The translations under genes and the position numbers were made by a program. From positions 31,558 to 95,557 of the forward strand of contig NZ_QJTF01000014.1 in NCBI RefSeq assembly GCF_003217235.1: a stretch of 64,000 nt of DNA, written 5' to 3'. A model generated the notes under the pieces. It was given only the letters and a program-made list of their open reading frames with translations, was not told where the DNA came from and searched no databases. The stretch comes from Paramesorhizobium leguminum (GTDB taxonomy: Bacteria > Pseudomonadota > Alphaproteobacteria > Rhizobiales > Rhizobiaceae). Shown here in pieces: positions 36,615-46,805 of the stretch. Numbering within the stretch: the stretch's first letter is position 1; every line of letters begins with the position of its first letter.

Positions 36615-36670
36615 GTTCAGGTACACCAGCGTTTCCATGAAATGCTCCGTATTGTTGCAGAGGTAAACCA

Positions 36671-38380
36671 ATGCCCTTCAAAATGTCCCGCGCCGCCTAT
36701 GCCGGCATGTTCGGCCCAACCGTGGGCGATAAGGTGCGCCTCGCCGATACGGAACTTTTCGCCGAGGTCGAGCGGGACTTCACCATTTATGGCGAGGAAG
36801 TGAAATTCGGCGGCGGCAAGGTCATCCGCGACGGCATGGGACAAAGCCAGGCGACGCGCGCCGAGGGCGCTGTCGATACCGTCATCACCAATGCGCTGAT
36901 CATCGACCATACCGGCATCTACAAGGCTGATGTTGGCTTGAAGGACGGTCGCATCCACGGCATCGGCAAGGCCGGCAATCCCGATACCCAGCCGGGCGTG
37001 ACCATCATCATCGGCCCGTCGACGGAAGCCATCGCGGGAGAGGGCAAGATCCTCACTGCCGGCGGCATGGATGCGCATATCCACTTCATCTGCCCACAGC
37101 AGATTGAAGAGGCGCTGATGAGCGGCGTCACGACCATGCTGGGCGGCGGTACCGGCCCGGCGCACGGCACGCTCGCCACCACCTGCACCGGTGCCTGGCA
37201 TATCGAGCGGATGATCGAGAGCTTCGACGCCTTCCCGATGAACCTCGCGCTCGCCGGCAAGGGCAATGCCTCGCTGCCCGCGCCGCTGGAAGAGATGATT
37301 CTTGCGGGGGCCTCCTCGCTCAAGCTGCATGAGGACTGGGGCACGACGCCCGCGGCCATAGACAACTGCCTTTCCGTCGCCGACGAACATGACGTGCAGG
37401 TGATGATCCATACGGACACGCTGAACGAGAGCGGCTTCGTCGAGGATACGGTCGCCGCCATCAAGGGCCGCACGATCCATGCCTTTCATACGGAAGGGGC
37501 GGGGGGAGGGCACGCGCCTGATATCATCAAGGTCTGCGGCCTGCCGAACGTCATCCCGTCCTCCACCAACCCGACGCGGCCTTACACGGTCAACACCATC
37601 GCCGAGCACCTCGACATGCTGATGGTCTGCCACCATCTGTCGCCGTCGATCCCCGAGGATATCGCCTTCGCCGAAAGCCGTATCCGCAAGGAGACGATCG
37701 CGGCGGAGGACATCCTGCACGACATAGGCGCGTTCTCGATCATTTCATCGGACAGCCAGGCGATGGGGCGCGTCGGCGAGGTGGCGATCCGCACATGGCA
37801 GACCGCCGACAAGATGAAACGCCAGCGTGGCCGCTTGCGGCAAGAGACCGGCGAGAACGACAATTTCCGCATCCGACGCTACATCGCCAAATATACGATC
37901 AACCCGGCGATTGCCCACGGCATCAGCCACGAAATCGGCTCGGTCGAGGTGGGAAAGCGCGCCGATCTCGTCCTGTGGAGCCCGGCCTTCTTCGGCGTGA
38001 AGCCGGAGATGGTGCTGCTCGGCGGCTCCATCGCAGCAGCCCCTATGGGCGACCCCAACGCCTCGATCCCGACGCCGCAGCCAATGCATTACCGCCCGAT
38101 GTTCGCAGCTTTCGGCAAGCTTCGGACCAATTCCTCGGTAACCTTCGTCAGCCAGGCATCGCTGGATGCGGGGCTCGCCCAGCGCTTAGGCGTCGCCAAG
38201 AAGCTGGTGGCGGTGAAAAATGTCCGCGGCGGCATTTCCAAGGCTTCGATGATCCACAACAGCCTGACGCCGCATATCGAGGTAGATCCAGAAACTTACG
38301 AGGTGCGCGCCGATGGCGAGCTCCTGACCTGCGAGCCCGCCACGGTGCTGCCGATGGCACAGCGCTATTTTTTGTTTTAG
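36671..38380 (+). CDS. ureC: Urease alpha (catalytic) subunit UreC
   Basis: UreC carries the di-nickel active site that hydrolyses urea to ammonia and carbamate. All key residues are present: His136 and His138 (DAHIHF), Lys218 for carbamylation ([10 protein letters not shown]), His220, His247, His273, the flap Cys320-His321, and Asp361 (SSDSQAMGR). The 569-residue length is normal. It follows a repeat-bearing gap after ureB and is itself followed by RIME-like element D, so the catalytic-subunit message is bracketed by strong hairpins. Confidence 0.98.
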   Translation: MPFKMSRAAYAGMFGPTVGDKVRLADTELFAEVERDFTIYGEEVKFGGGKVIRDGMGQSQATRAEGAVDTVITNALIIDHTGIYKADVGLKDGRIHGIGKAGNPDTQPGVTIIIGPSTEAIAGEGKILTAGGMDAHIHFICPQQIEEALMSGVTTMLGGGTGPAHGTLATTCTGAWHIERMIESFDAFPMNLALAGKGNASLPAPLEEMILAGASSLKLHEDWGTTPAAIDNCLSVADEHDVQVMIHTDTLNESGFVEDTVAAIKGRTIHAFHTEGAGGGHAPDIIKVCGLPNVIPSSTNPTRPYTVNTIAEHLDMLMVCHHLSPSIPEDIAFAESRIRKETIAAEDILHDIGAFSIISSDSQAMGRVGEVAIRTWQTADKMKRQRGRLRQETGENDNFRIRRYIAKYTINPAIAHGISHEIGSVEVGKRADLVLWSPAFFGVKPEMVLLGGSIAAAPMGDPNASIPTPQPMHYRPMFAAFGKLRTNSSVTFVSQASLDAGLAQRLGVAKKLVAVKNVRGGISKASMIHNSLTPHIEVDPETYEVRADGELLTCEPATVLPMAQRYFLF

Positions 38381-38384
38381 AGCC

Positions 38385-38569
38385 GTGTTTTGATGGAAGC
38401 GCGAGGCAACACCCCCCTCTGTCCTGCCGGACATCTCCCCCCCAAGGGGGGAGATTGGCTGGGAGGCCCGCTTTCGCCAATCGCCAACATCGCAGATTCA
38501 AGCGCCGTCATAGATGAAGGCCAATCTCCCCCCTTGAGGGGGAGATGCCCGGTAGGGCAGAGGGGGGTA
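38385..38569. repeat. RIME-like mosaic element D between ureC and ureE
   Basis: It begins GTGTTTTGATGGAAGCGCGAG four bases after the ureC stop, has the core arms ACCCCCCTCTGTCCTGCC and GGTAGGGCAGAGGGGGGTA, and inner arms around CCCCCCAAGGGGGGAGATTGG and CCAATCTCCCCCCTTGAGG. It is the third repeat inside the urease operon and separates structural from accessory genes. Confidence 0.88.
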
Positions 38570-38606
38570 CTGTGCCCCACCAACATTTATAAGAAGAGAT
38601 GCCTCC

Positions 38607-39068
38607 ATGCCTTACCGTTCCACCGAAATCCTGCCCCCCGGCGCCCCCCACACCGATCCCATCGATGTGATCGTGCTCACCCACGACCAGCGCCACATCC
38701 GCCGCAAGCTCCTGCATATGCGCAATGACGATGTGGTCATGCTCGACCTCAAGGAGCCGGTGCAACTGGCGGATGGCGACCTGCTGCTGCTCGACAACGG
38801 CGGCTGCGTGCAAATTGCAGCGGCGGAAGAACCGCTATACGAGGTGAAAGCGCGTGACGGGCTGCACCTGACGGAGCTTGCCTGGCATCTCGGCAACCGG
38901 CACTTGGCCGCGCAGATCGAGGCGGAGCGCATCCTTATTCTGCGCGACCATGTGATCGCCGACATGCTGCAAAGGCTGGGCGCGACCGTGGGGCAAGTGA
39001 CCGAACCGTTCCAGCCGGTGCGTGGCGCCTATCATGCGCATGGCCACGCGCATCATAACCACGATTGA
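38607..39068 (+). CDS. ureE: Urease accessory nickel chaperone UreE
   Basis: UreE binds nickel and passes it to UreG. The 153-residue protein ends in a His-rich tail ([13 protein letters not shown], six His), the usual metal-binding end. The conserved middle [12 protein letters not shown] [15 protein letters not shown] segment is present. Its stop directly abuts the ureF start, so the two are probably translationally coupled. Confidence 0.95.
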   Translation: MPYRSTEILPPGAPHTDPIDVIVLTHDQRHIRRKLLHMRNDDVVMLDLKEPVQLADGDLLLLDNGGCVQIAAAEEPLYEVKARDGLHLTELAWHLGNRHLAAQIEAERILILRDHVIADMLQRLGATVGQVTEPFQPVRGAYHAHGHAHHNHD

Positions 39069-39740
39069 ATGAGCGGCGGTCCCGATACACAGGCGCTGTT
39101 GCGGCTCATGGCGTGGCTCTCGCCGGCATTTCCGGTCGGCGCGTTTTCCTATTCCGGCGGGCTGGAACAGGCGGTGCATGACGGGCGGGTTTGCGACCGC
39201 GAGAGCCTGCGGAAATGGCTCGTCACGATCCTGGCCCATGGCGCTCAATGGAACGACGCGGTGCTGCTCGCCGAGGCTTATCGCGCCTGCGACGACGCGG
39301 AGCGATTGCATGAAATCGCCGAACTGGCCGAAGCCCTGGCGGGTTCGGCGGAGCGGCACCGCGAAACGATGCTGCAGGGCGAGGCCTTCCTCACCGCCGC
39401 GTCGGCGTGGCCGCATCCGGTCCATGACCGGATCGGCACTGTCGCAGCCTATCCGGTTGCCGTCGGCGCGGTGGCGGGCGCGCATGAAACCGGGCTTGAG
39501 GCGACACTCGCCGCCTATCTGCACGCATCCGCCTCGAACCTCGTTTCGGTGGCGATACGCTGCGGCGTTATCGGGCAGCGCGATGGCGTGGCCGTGCTCA
39601 CCTCGACCGAGGCGTCGATTTCTGATGTCGCCGCCCGCGCGGCCATCAGCACGCTCGACGATCTAGGCTCCGTGGCAATCCTCGCCGATATCGCCAGCCT
39701 TGCTCATGAAACTCTTGTGACGCGGCTGTTCCGCTCATGA
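39069..39740 (+). CDS. ureF: Urease accessory protein UreF
   Basis: UreF joins UreD and UreG in the activation complex and controls UreG's GTPase. The 223-residue, largely helical protein has the family segments LSPAFPVGAFSYSGGLEQAV and LHASASNLVSVAIRCGVIGQ. It lies directly after ureE and 32 bases before ureG. Confidence 0.95.
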   Translation: MSGGPDTQALLRLMAWLSPAFPVGAFSYSGGLEQAVHDGRVCDRESLRKWLVTILAHGAQWNDAVLLAEAYRACDDAERLHEIAELAEALAGSAERHRETMLQGEAFLTAASAWPHPVHDRIGTVAAYPVAVGAVAGAHETGLEATLAAYLHASASNLVSVAIRCGVIGQRDGVAVLTSTEASISDVAARAAISTLDDLGSVAILADIASLAHETLVTRLFRS

Positions 39741-39772
39741 GGAAAACCGCACATTTTCGGAGATTTTAAGCC

Positions 39773-40387
<615 letters not shown>

Positions 40388-40542
40388 CAGCCGGTCATGA
40401 GCGCTTGGCGGAAGGCGGCGGATTGGCTATGGCGTTGGGCAACGGAGATTGGTGAGCCGGTATAGCAGTCTGGTTGTCAGATCTCGCCCTTTTCCTTGGC
40501 ACCGATGCCTGCGAATATCTGACCTGATCGAAAGGAAACTAC

Positions 40543-41088
40543 ATGGAGCCCGCGTTCCGTGAAACACTGAAAGAAACTATCCGAACTATTCCAGATTATC
40601 CGAAACCCGGTATCCTGTTTCGCGATATCACGACGCTTCTGGGCGATGCGCGCGCCTTCCGGCGGGCGGTGGACGAACTGGTCTATCCCTATGCGGGCGG
40701 CAAGGTCGACAAGGTGGCGGGCATCGAGGCACGGGGCTTCATCCTCGGCGGCGCGATTGCGCATCAGCTTTCCGCCGGCTTCGTGCCGATCCGCAAGAAG
40801 GGCAAGCTGCCGCACGATACGGTGCGCATCGCCTACAGTCTCGAATATGGCATCGACGAAATGGAAATGCACCGCGACGCCATCGTGCCGGGGGAGAAGG
40901 TCATCCTCGTCGACGACCTGATCGCCACCGGCGGCACGGCGGAAGGCGCGGCCAGGCTGCTCATGCAGATGGGAGCGGAGATCGTGGCGGCCTGCTTTGT
41001 TATCGATCTGCCGGATTTGGGCGGTCGGAAGAAATTGGAGGCGCTGGGGGTGACGGTGAGGACGCTTGTGGCGTTTGAGGGGGAGTGA
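40543..41088 (+). CDS. apt: Adenine phosphoribosyltransferase
   Basis: Apt salvages adenine with PRPP to give AMP. The PRPP-binding motif [17 protein letters not shown] lies near residue 121, and [19 protein letters not shown] is typical of the N-terminus. The 181-residue length is normal. It starts 155 bases after ureG; the GAAAGGAAACTAC before the ATG includes a Shine-Dalgarno. Purine salvage beside purine-ring breakdown may be chance or a shared theme. Confidence 0.95.
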   Translation: MEPAFRETLKETIRTIPDYPKPGILFRDITTLLGDARAFRRAVDELVYPYAGGKVDKVAGIEARGFILGGAIAHQLSAGFVPIRKKGKLPHDTVRIAYSLEYGIDEMEMHRDAIVPGEKVILVDDLIATGGTAEGAARLLMQMGAEIVAACFVIDLPDLGGRKKLEALGVTVRTLVAFEGE

Positions 41089-41127
41089 GGGGGGCGGTTT
41101 AATTTGTGAGGGGTGCTGACGTCATCT

Positions 41128-41287
41128 CACCCCCCTCTGGCTTGCCAGCCATCTCCCCCTCAAGGGGGGAGATTACGCTCTCATTGCCGCTTCCGCCAAT
41201 CACCTACGTTTCAGAAAAGGTTCAGTCGTCGATGCAGGCCAATCTCCCCCCTTGAGGGGGAGATGGCTGGCAAGCCAGAGGGGGGTA
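41128..41287. repeat. RIME-like mosaic element E
   Basis: CACCCCCCTCTGGCTTGCCA and TGGCAAGCCAGAGGGGGGTA are perfectly inverted outer arms; inner arms are CATCTCCCCCTCAAGGGGGG and CCCCCCTTGAGGGGGAGATG. It lies between the convergent apt and MaoC stops, where it could end both transcripts. Confidence 0.88.
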
Positions 41288-41315
41288 CGATGAAGCCCAC
41301 CGATGCCGGCCGACC

Positions 41316-41780
41316 TCACACCCTAACCAGCGCCGCGCTATCAAATTCCAGCACCTTCACATCGTCCTGATTATAGGCCGAGGAATGCATGTTCAGCATC
41401 GACCAGCCGGGGCGAGACGCCAGCGGGCGGATTGCCTTGATGGTGCGCTTGTAGGTGATGGTGTCGCCGGCGAAGACGGGGCGCAGCCATTTGAGGTTTT
41501 CGAAGCCGGGTGAGGGGCCGAAGTCGGGCAGCGGTTCGCCGCGCATCTTGGCCGCCTCCAGCGCTTCTCCTATTGATTGCACGTTGAGCTTCATCCAGAC
41601 GGCGGTAGTATGCCAGCCGGAGGCGCAGAGCGCGCCGAAATGGCTGTTCTTCGCGGCTTCCGGATCGATGTGGAAGGGCTGCGGGTCATAGAGGGTTGCG
41701 AAGCGGATGATCGCATCGGCGGTGAATGTGTAGCTACCGAGCGTCTGCTCGACGCCGATCTGTTCTTCAAGCAGGCTCAT
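41316..41780 (-). CDS. MaoC-like dehydratase, second of a pair
   Basis: The 154-residue protein has the hotdog fold of the MaoC/(R)-specific enoyl-CoA hydratase family, with ITRFATLYDPQPFHIDPE-like IIRFATLYDPQPFHIDPEAA (catalytic Asp and His) near residue 30 and FGALCASGWHTTAVWMKL after it. It overlaps the upstream paralogue by four bases. The pair may form a heteromeric hydratase for fatty or aromatic acyl-CoA breakdown. The substrate is unknown. Confidence 0.88.
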   Translation of the reverse strand: MSLLEEQIGVEQTLGSYTFTADAIIRFATLYDPQPFHIDPEAAKNSHFGALCASGWHTTAVWMKLNVQSIGEALEAAKMRGEPLPDFGPSPGFENLKWLRPVFAGDTITYKRTIKAIRPLASRPGWSMLNMHSSAYNQDDVKVLEFDSAALVRV

Positions 41781-42259
41781 TGTGCATCCCCTTGAGCTTG
41801 CGCATCACGCAGCCCGAACATCGCGACGTGCTGCGCCTCGCAGACGCTTTCGCCGTTCTGGTTGAACAATTCGTGGTGCACGGTGACGAGACCGAGATCC
41901 GGCTTCGACCGGGAGAGGCGGCAGTCGAGGACTTTGGTTCTGCCGCTCAGCGTGTCGCCCGCCAGCACCGGCTTTTTCCATTTGACGAAATCGGCGCCGG
42001 GCGCGCCTTGCGAGGTGGAGCCGGTGATATAGGCGTCGCACATCATGCGCATCAGCATGGAAACCGTGTGCCAGCCGGAGGCGGCAAGTCCGCCGAGAAT
42101 GCTCGCCTTTCCCGCCGCCTCGTCGAGATGAAAGGGCTGCGGGTCGAATTCGCTGGCGAAGGCGATGATTTCCGCCGCGGTCACTTCTTTCGGCCCAAGG
42201 GGCAGTTCCAGCCCTATAGTGAAGTCCTCATAGGCGTATCGGTGAAGCCTCGTATCCAT
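41777..42259 (-). CDS. MaoC-like dehydratase, first of a pair
   Basis: The 160-residue paralogue of the next gene has the same catalytic signature, IIAFASEFDPQPFHLDEA, and the partner segment LGGLAASGWHTVSMLMRMM. Its C-terminus (HELFNQNGESVCEAQHVAMF) is the usual ending. The tandem arrangement with overlap suggests co-expression. Its promoter should lie in the 78 bases before it, after the ychF stop on the same strand. Confidence 0.88.
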   Translation of the reverse strand: MDTRLHRYAYEDFTIGLELPLGPKEVTAAEIIAFASEFDPQPFHLDEAAGKASILGGLAASGWHTVSMLMRMMCDAYITGSTSQGAPGADFVKWKKPVLAGDTLSGRTKVLDCRLSRSKPDLGLVTVHHELFNQNGESVCEAQHVAMFGLRDAQAQGDAQ

Positions 42260-42337
42260 TTCCGTCTCCTCCCGCGGTGTCTGGATGCAGAACTTAAAAG
42301 TGTTGGAGCGCCGGTGGACACTCGGCGCTCCAATGGC

Positions 42338-43441
42338 TCACGTATTGAACCTGAACAGCATCACGTCGCCATCCTGCACCACATATTCCTTGCCTTCGTC
42401 GCGGGCCTTGCCCGCTTCCTTGGCCGCCACTTCGCCGCCGAGCGTGACGTAGTCGTTGTAGGCGATGGTCTGGGCGCGGATGAAGCCGCGCTCGAAATCG
42501 GTGTGGATGACGCCCGCCGCCTGTGGGGCCTTGGTGCCGCGCTGGATCGTCCAGGCGCGGGTCTCCTTGGGGCCGGCGGTGAAATAGGTGATGAGGTCGA
42601 GGAGCTTGTAGCCGGCGCGGATCAGGCGGTCGAGGCCGGGTTCTTCCAGGCTGAGGGCGTCGAGGAATTCCTTGGCTTCCTCATCGGAAAGCTGCGCCAC
42701 TTCCGCCTCGATGGCAGCGGAAATGGTGACAGTTTCGGCGCCTTGCTCAGCTGCCATCTTTGCGACGGTCTCTGTGTGGGCATTGCCGGTGGCGGCATCG
42801 CTTTCGGCGACGTTGCAGACATAGAGGACGGGCTTGGAGGTGAGGAGATTCAGTTCCTGCAGGATCGGCAGGTCTTCCGGCGCGATGTCTTTCAGGAGTA
42901 TGCGCACTGGCTTGCCGGCCTGCAAAAGCTCCAGCGACTTTTCCATCATCGGCAGGACTGTTGTCGCTTCCTTGTCCTTGCCGGTGGCGCGCTTGCGGAT
43001 CTGCACGATGCGGCGCTCGATACTTTCGAGGTCGGAAAGCATGAGTTCCGTCTCGACCGTCTCGGCGTCCGAAACTGGGTCGATGCGGCCCTCGACATGG
43101 GTGATGTCGTCATCCTCGAAGCAGCGCAGCACATGGACGATGGCATCCACCTCGCGGATATTGGCGAGGAACTGGTTGCCGAGGCCTTCACCCTTCGACG
43201 CGCCGCGCACGAGGCCGGCGATATCGACGAAGGAAATGCGCGTCGGGATGATGTTCTGCGACTTGGCGACGGCGGCAATCGCCTTCATGCGCGGGTCCGG
43301 CACGGCGACTTCGCCGGTGTTGGGCTCGATGGTGCAGAAAGGATAGTTCGCAGCCTGTGCCGCCGCCGTCTTGGTCAGCGCGTTGAAAAGCGTCGATTTG
43401 CCGACATTCGGCAGCCCGACGATGCCGCATTTGAAACCCAT
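42338..43441 (-). CDS. ychF: Redox-regulated ATPase YchF (Obg family)
   Basis: YchF is a conserved ribosome-associated ATPase of the Obg/OLA1 group. The P-loop GLPNVGKSTLFNALTKT lies at residues 9-25. The NKxD position reads NVAESD, the change that gives ATP preference, and the C-terminal TGS domain ends GDVMLFRFNT. The 367-residue length is normal. In many Hyphomicrobiales it follows pth directly; here a toxin-antitoxin pair lies in between. Confidence 0.97.
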   Translation of the reverse strand: MGFKCGIVGLPNVGKSTLFNALTKTAAAQAANYPFCTIEPNTGEVAVPDPRMKAIAAVAKSQNIIPTRISFVDIAGLVRGASKGEGLGNQFLANIREVDAIVHVLRCFEDDDITHVEGRIDPVSDAETVETELMLSDLESIERRIVQIRKRATGKDKEATTVLPMMEKSLELLQAGKPVRILLKDIAPEDLPILQELNLLTSKPVLYVCNVAESDAATGNAHTETVAKMAAEQGAETVTISAAIEAEVAQLSDEEAKEFLDALSLEEPGLDRLIRAGYKLLDLITYFTAGPKETRAWTIQRGTKAPQAAGVIHTDFERGFIRAQTIAYNDYVTLGGEVAAKEAGKARDEGKEYVVQDGDVMLFRFNT

Positions 43442-43458
43442 GCTATCCGTTCCTTATC

Positions 43459-43905
43459 TTACAGAGCGAGAATTTTGTCCGCTGTGTGCAGGAAAGGATT
43501 GATGATCGTCAAGCCTTCAATTGCGTGGCCGTCATGAAGGTCCTCGGAAAGGAAGTAGCGGCATTTCAAGTCGATGGCGGAGGCGAGGAGGAGGCAGTCC
43601 CACCAAGAGTAAACGGTTTTCAAGTGAAGCGCGCGGGCAAACTCCACATCGGCCGGGTTCAAGGGATCATTGCCTAAAATTGCAAATCGATCGACAATTG
43701 CGAATACCGTGGTCGGGCTATCAAACCACTTCTTTCGTAGCAGAACATAGGTGAGCTCGTTGAGTACTTGCAGATTTGTTTGTGCGCAGTCTCGTGTGCC
43801 CAAACTTTCAAGCCATGCGAGCGCCCGCTGGCTTTTATCTGGACTTTTGCGATCATGGGAATAAACGAGAACGTTGGTGTCTATGAACACCTTAGCGCCG
43901 GGCAT
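43459..43905 (-). CDS. PIN-domain toxin (VapC-like)
   Basis: The 148-residue protein starts KVFIDTNVLVYSHD, the PIN ribonuclease signature. Acidic residues Asp9, Glu50, Asp103 and Asp122 fit the four-residue metal site. The antitoxin gene overlaps its start by 14 bases upstream. It lies between ychF and pth. The target RNA is unknown. Confidence 0.9.
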   Translation of the reverse strand: MPGAKVFIDTNVLVYSHDRKSPDKSQRALAWLESLGTRDCAQTNLQVLNELTYVLLRKKWFDSPTTVFAIVDRFAILGNDPLNPADVEFARALHLKTVYSWWDCLLLASAIDLKCRYFLSEDLHDGHAIEGLTIINPFLHTADKILAL

Positions 43906-44146
43906 TGCGTTCCTCGGCGGTGGGCATACGGCCGTCTTCCGTCACGTCCCACTGAGGTCCACTGAAAATTTTTTGCAACGCCTCCCATTGCCGACCACGG
44001 CGACCGGTTTCCTCCGGTTCCTCCGCCTGCACCTTTTCCCGGCCAGCCTCGGCCATATAACGAGAGACGCTTTTCCCTGCCTTGGCGGCAGCCACGCGAA
44101 TACGCTGCGCCAATTCATCATCCATGGAAATGGTGATATTCTTCAT
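43892..44146 (-). CDS. Ribbon-helix-helix antitoxin
   Basis: The 84-residue protein begins MKNITISMDDELAQRIRVAA, a CopG/Arc-type ribbon-helix-helix DNA-binding domain (about residues 1-45), and has a charged, flexible C-terminus (about 50-84) fit to bind and block the PIN toxin. It comes before and overlaps the toxin gene. Two palindromes directly upstream (44160-44195) are probable operators for its own repression. Confidence 0.9.
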   Translation of the reverse strand: MKNITISMDDELAQRIRVAAAKAGKSVSRYMAEAGREKVQAEEPEETGRRGRQWEALQKIFSGPQWDVTEDGRMPTAEERNARR

Positions 44147-44159
44147 CGCGGCCTCACTA

Positions 44160-44178
44160 AAACACGAGGTTCGTGTTT
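44160..44178. promoter_or_regulatory. Toxin-antitoxin operator palindrome 1
   Basis: AAACACGA-GGT-TCGTGTTT is a perfect 8-bp inverted repeat with a three-base centre, 14 bases upstream of the antitoxin start codon (44146, minus strand). Ribbon-helix-helix antitoxins usually bind such sites to repress their operon. Confidence 0.6.
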
Positions 44179-44195
44179 CTGTAAAATAGTTACAG
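44179..44195. promoter_or_regulatory. Toxin-antitoxin operator palindrome 2
   Basis: CTGTAA-AATAG-TTACAG is a perfect 6-bp inverted repeat with a five-base centre, directly next to palindrome 1. Its AT-rich centre (TATTTT on the minus strand) could overlap the -10 region. Confidence 0.5.
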
Positions 44196-44207
44196 TATGA
44201 GTAAGCG

Positions 44208-44918
44208 TCAATCCTTGCTTCCGAACAGCTTCTTCAGCATGTCGGCCATGGGGCCGGTTTCCGGCGTGTTCGCAGCAGGCTTGGCCGGGCGCGCCTGACG
44301 GATATGGCTTTGCGCCTTGGGAGCGGCCTGTTTCCGATCTTCGTGCTGGCCGCCGCCCATGGCGAGGAAGACGCGGTTCATGAAGCCATTGTTCTCGCCC
44401 TTCGCCAGCAAACCCGCATTATCGGCAATGGCGCCTAGAAGCGGGTCCAGCCATTCGCTATCAGCCTTGGCGAAGTCGCCCAGCACATAGCCGTGCACCA
44501 GTTCCTTGACGCCGGGATGGCCGATGCCGAGGCGTACCCGGCGGTACTCCTTGCCGCAATGGGCGTCGATGGACTTGATGCCGTTGTGGCCGCCCGAGCC
44601 GCCGCCGGTCTTGACGCGCAGCTTGCCGGCGGGCAGGTCCAGCTCGTCATAGATGACCGCGAGGTCGGCGGGGGAGAGCTTGTAAAAACGCATGGCCTCG
44701 CCGACCGCCTGGCCGGAAAGGTTCATGAAGGTCTGCGGCTTGATGAGGATGATCTTTTCGCCGTCGATGACACCGTCGGCGATTTCTCCTTGGAATTTCT
44801 TCTGCCAGGGAGAAAAGCGATGGCGGCGGTGTATTTCATCCGCCGCCATGAACCCGATATTGTGCCGGTTCTTCGCATAGCGGGAACCCGGATTGCCAAG
44901 TCCTGCGATGAGAAGCAT
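44208..44918 (-). CDS. pth: Peptidyl-tRNA hydrolase
   Basis: Pth releases peptides from peptidyl-tRNA. The N-terminal [19 protein letters not shown] includes the catalytic His19, and [23 protein letters not shown] is the second signature. At 236 residues it is about 45 longer than the E. coli enzyme because of a low-complexity basic C-terminus ([19 protein letters not shown]), as often seen in this order. It follows rplY after 26 bases. Confidence 0.96.
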   Translation of the reverse strand: MLLIAGLGNPGSRYAKNRHNIGFMAADEIHRRHRFSPWQKKFQGEIADGVIDGEKIILIKPQTFMNLSGQAVGEAMRFYKLSPADLAVIYDELDLPAGKLRVKTGGGSGGHNGIKSIDAHCGKEYRRVRLGIGHPGVKELVHGYVLGDFAKADSEWLDPLLGAIADNAGLLAKGENNGFMNRVFLAMGGGQHEDRKQAAPKAQSHIRQARPAKPAANTPETGPMADMLKKLFGSKD

Positions 44919-44944
44919 CCCAGCACACCCTTAAAACAAGACGA

Positions 44945-45586
44945 TTACTCGCCTTCCTTCTCTTCCGTCGCGGGTACGTCCGCAGCCGCCGTGGCAGCTG
45001 CGTCTTCCTCGGACTTGAGGCCGGCGGGCGCAGCGATGGTGGCGATGGTGAAATCGCGATCCTGGACAGCCGGCGTCACACCCTTGGGCAGGGTCACAGC
45101 CGAAATGTGGATGGAATCGCCCAGTTCGAGGCCCGTCAGGTCGATCTCGATGAACTCGGGGATCGCATTGGCCGGCGCGATGAGCTCGACATCGTGACGA
45201 ACGATGTTGAGAACGCCGCCGCGCTTGATGCCCGGAGCCGCTTCGTCATTGACGAAGTGAACGGGGACATTGACGTGGACGACCGACTTCTCCGACACGC
45301 GCAGAAAATCGACATGGACCGGGACATCCCGAACCGGATCGAGCTGATAATCCTTCGGCAGGACCTGGATCTTCTGCCCGTCGATGTCGATCGTGGCAAC
45401 CGTCGTCTTGAAGCCGCCGCCATGGATCTTGTAGTAGATTTCCTTGAAGGGCAAGGAAATCGAAATGGGTTGCTGCTTGTCACCATAGATGACAGCTGGC
45501 ACTTTACCGTTGCGCCGAAGTTCCCGGGCGGACCCCTTACCGACCCGTTCGCGCGCCTCGGCCTTGAGCTCGTATGTTTCGCTCAT
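44945..45586 (-). CDS. rplY: 50S ribosomal protein L25/general stress protein Ctc
   Basis: L25 binds 5S rRNA. The 213-residue protein is the long (TL5/CTC) form: an L25 domain at about 5-95 ([21 protein letters not shown]), a beta-rich second domain to about 185, and an Ala/Glu-rich tail. I chose the start at 45586 ([15 protein letters not shown]) with the Shine-Dalgarno GAAAGGAAATGCC. It is the leading gene of rplY-pth. Confidence 0.96.
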   Translation of the reverse strand: MSETYELKAEARERVGKGSARELRRNGKVPAVIYGDKQQPISISLPFKEIYYKIHGGGFKTTVATIDIDGQKIQVLPKDYQLDPVRDVPVHVDFLRVSEKSVVHVNVPVHFVNDEAAPGIKRGGVLNIVRHDVELIAPANAIPEFIEIDLTGLELGDSIHISAVTLPKGVTPAVQDRDFTIATIAAPAGLKSEEDAAATAAADVPATEEKEGE

Positions 45587-45876
45587 GGCATTTCCTTTCG
45601 AGGTATATGGAGTTGCTTTCCTTCCGGTGGTCGGGCGGAAAGCATGGAGCAGCAGAACCGCCCCATTCCGTGTTGCCTCCAAGGGTGTCTACACGGATTC
45701 CGGCTCTATAACGGAAAGGCGGCAAACGCGCAAGTTGGGGGATAGTTTACTCAGAAGCAGGCCTCTGGCGGGGCCAAGGCCGGATGGCAGGCTTTCTTGC
45801 CAAGCTGGAAGAGATCATGGCGTGGGTGGATTGAAACCGCCAACGCATCGGGCAACATCGTAATCAGGAAACAATC

Positions 45877-46242
45877 ATGAATATTCTCCTGTGGGTTCTT
45901 CAGGTCCTTCTCGCGCTGCATACCGCCACCGGCGCGGTGTGGAAATTTTCCAATCCCGCGCAAACGATGCCTTCCCTCAGCGCGATTCCACCCAGCGTCT
46001 GGCTGGGGATGAGCATCATCGAGCTGTTTTGCGCGCTCGGCCTGGTCCTTCCGATATTCTACAAACCGCTGGCGTTCCTGGTTCCGCTCGCGGCGATCGT
46101 TATAGCAGCGGAAATGCTGGCCTTTTGCGGGCTGCACATCGCTTCCGGTGACAAGAGTTACGGCCCGATGATCTATTGGCTCGTTGTGGCGGCGGTCTGC
46201 GCGTTCATTGCCTATGGCAGGTTTGCGCTGAGGCCTTTGTGA
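45877..46242 (+). CDS. DoxX-like small membrane protein
   Basis: The 121-residue protein has four predicted helices and the family segment HTATGAVWKFSNPAQ followed by SIIELFCALGLVLP. DoxX-like proteins occur in the inner membrane and have been linked to redox and sulfur stress, but this one has no assigned role. It is followed after 71 bases by a VOC-family gene on the same strand. Confidence 0.75.
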   Translation: MNILLWVLQVLLALHTATGAVWKFSNPAQTMPSLSAIPPSVWLGMSIIELFCALGLVLPIFYKPLAFLVPLAAIVIAAEMLAFCGLHIASGDKSYGPMIYWLVVAAVCAFIAYGRFALRPL

Positions 46243-46313
46243 GGCGCCTGTTGCGGAGATTTGTCCGTTGAGGCAAGGTTGCGGCGCCAACCGAAATGGG
46301 AGAGGAATACGCA

Positions 46314-46793
46314 ATGGCAATTGCCAAGAATACGATCTGCGTCTGGTATGACAAGAACGCCGAGGAGGCCGCCCGCTTTTATGCCGAGGTTTTTCCTGAC
46401 AGCGCGGTGGGAGCTGTGCACCGTGCCCCCGGTGACTACCCGGCAGGCCAGGAGGGCGACGTATTGATGGTTGAATTCACAGTGGCCGGCATTCCTTGTC
46501 TGGGGCTGAATGGCGGCCCCAGCATCAAGCATAGTGAAGCCTTCTCGTTCCAGATATCCACCGAGGATCAGGAAGAAACCGACCGCTACTGGAATGCCAT
46601 CGTCGGCAATGGCGGGCAGGAAAACGCATGCGGCTGGTGCAAGGACAAGTGGGGCATTTCCTGGCAAATCACCCCGCGCGTCCTGATGGAAGCGATGGCG
46701 GCCGGCGGCGGCGAAGCCAAGCGCGCCTTTGCCGCGATGATGGATATGAGGAAAATTGACGTCGCGGCTATCGAGGCGGCGCGGCGGGGGTGA
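46314..46793 (+). CDS. VOC superfamily protein (PhnB-like)
   Basis: The product has the PhnB/3-demethylubiquinone methyltransferase-like VOC fold: ICVWYDKNAEEAARFYAEVFPDS at the N-terminus, GLNGGPSIKHSEAFSFQIS in the middle and GWCKDKWGISWQITPRVL at the end. I chose ATG 46314 because AGAGGAATAC precedes it at the right distance; ATG 46296 is possible. The 159 residues are normal. Function unknown; such proteins bind metals or antibiotics. Confidence 0.85.
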   Translation: MAIAKNTICVWYDKNAEEAARFYAEVFPDSAVGAVHRAPGDYPAGQEGDVLMVEFTVAGIPCLGLNGGPSIKHSEAFSFQISTEDQEETDRYWNAIVGNGGQENACGWCKDKWGISWQITPRVLMEAMAAGGGEAKRAFAAMMDMRKIDVAAIEAARRG

Positions 46794-46805
46794 CTCGCCA
46801 AGCGC

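Noticed and set aside
41726..43537. Plus-strand frame of about 600 codons opposite ychF and a MaoC gene
   Set aside because: It spans two well-supported minus-strand genes and has no motif of its own.
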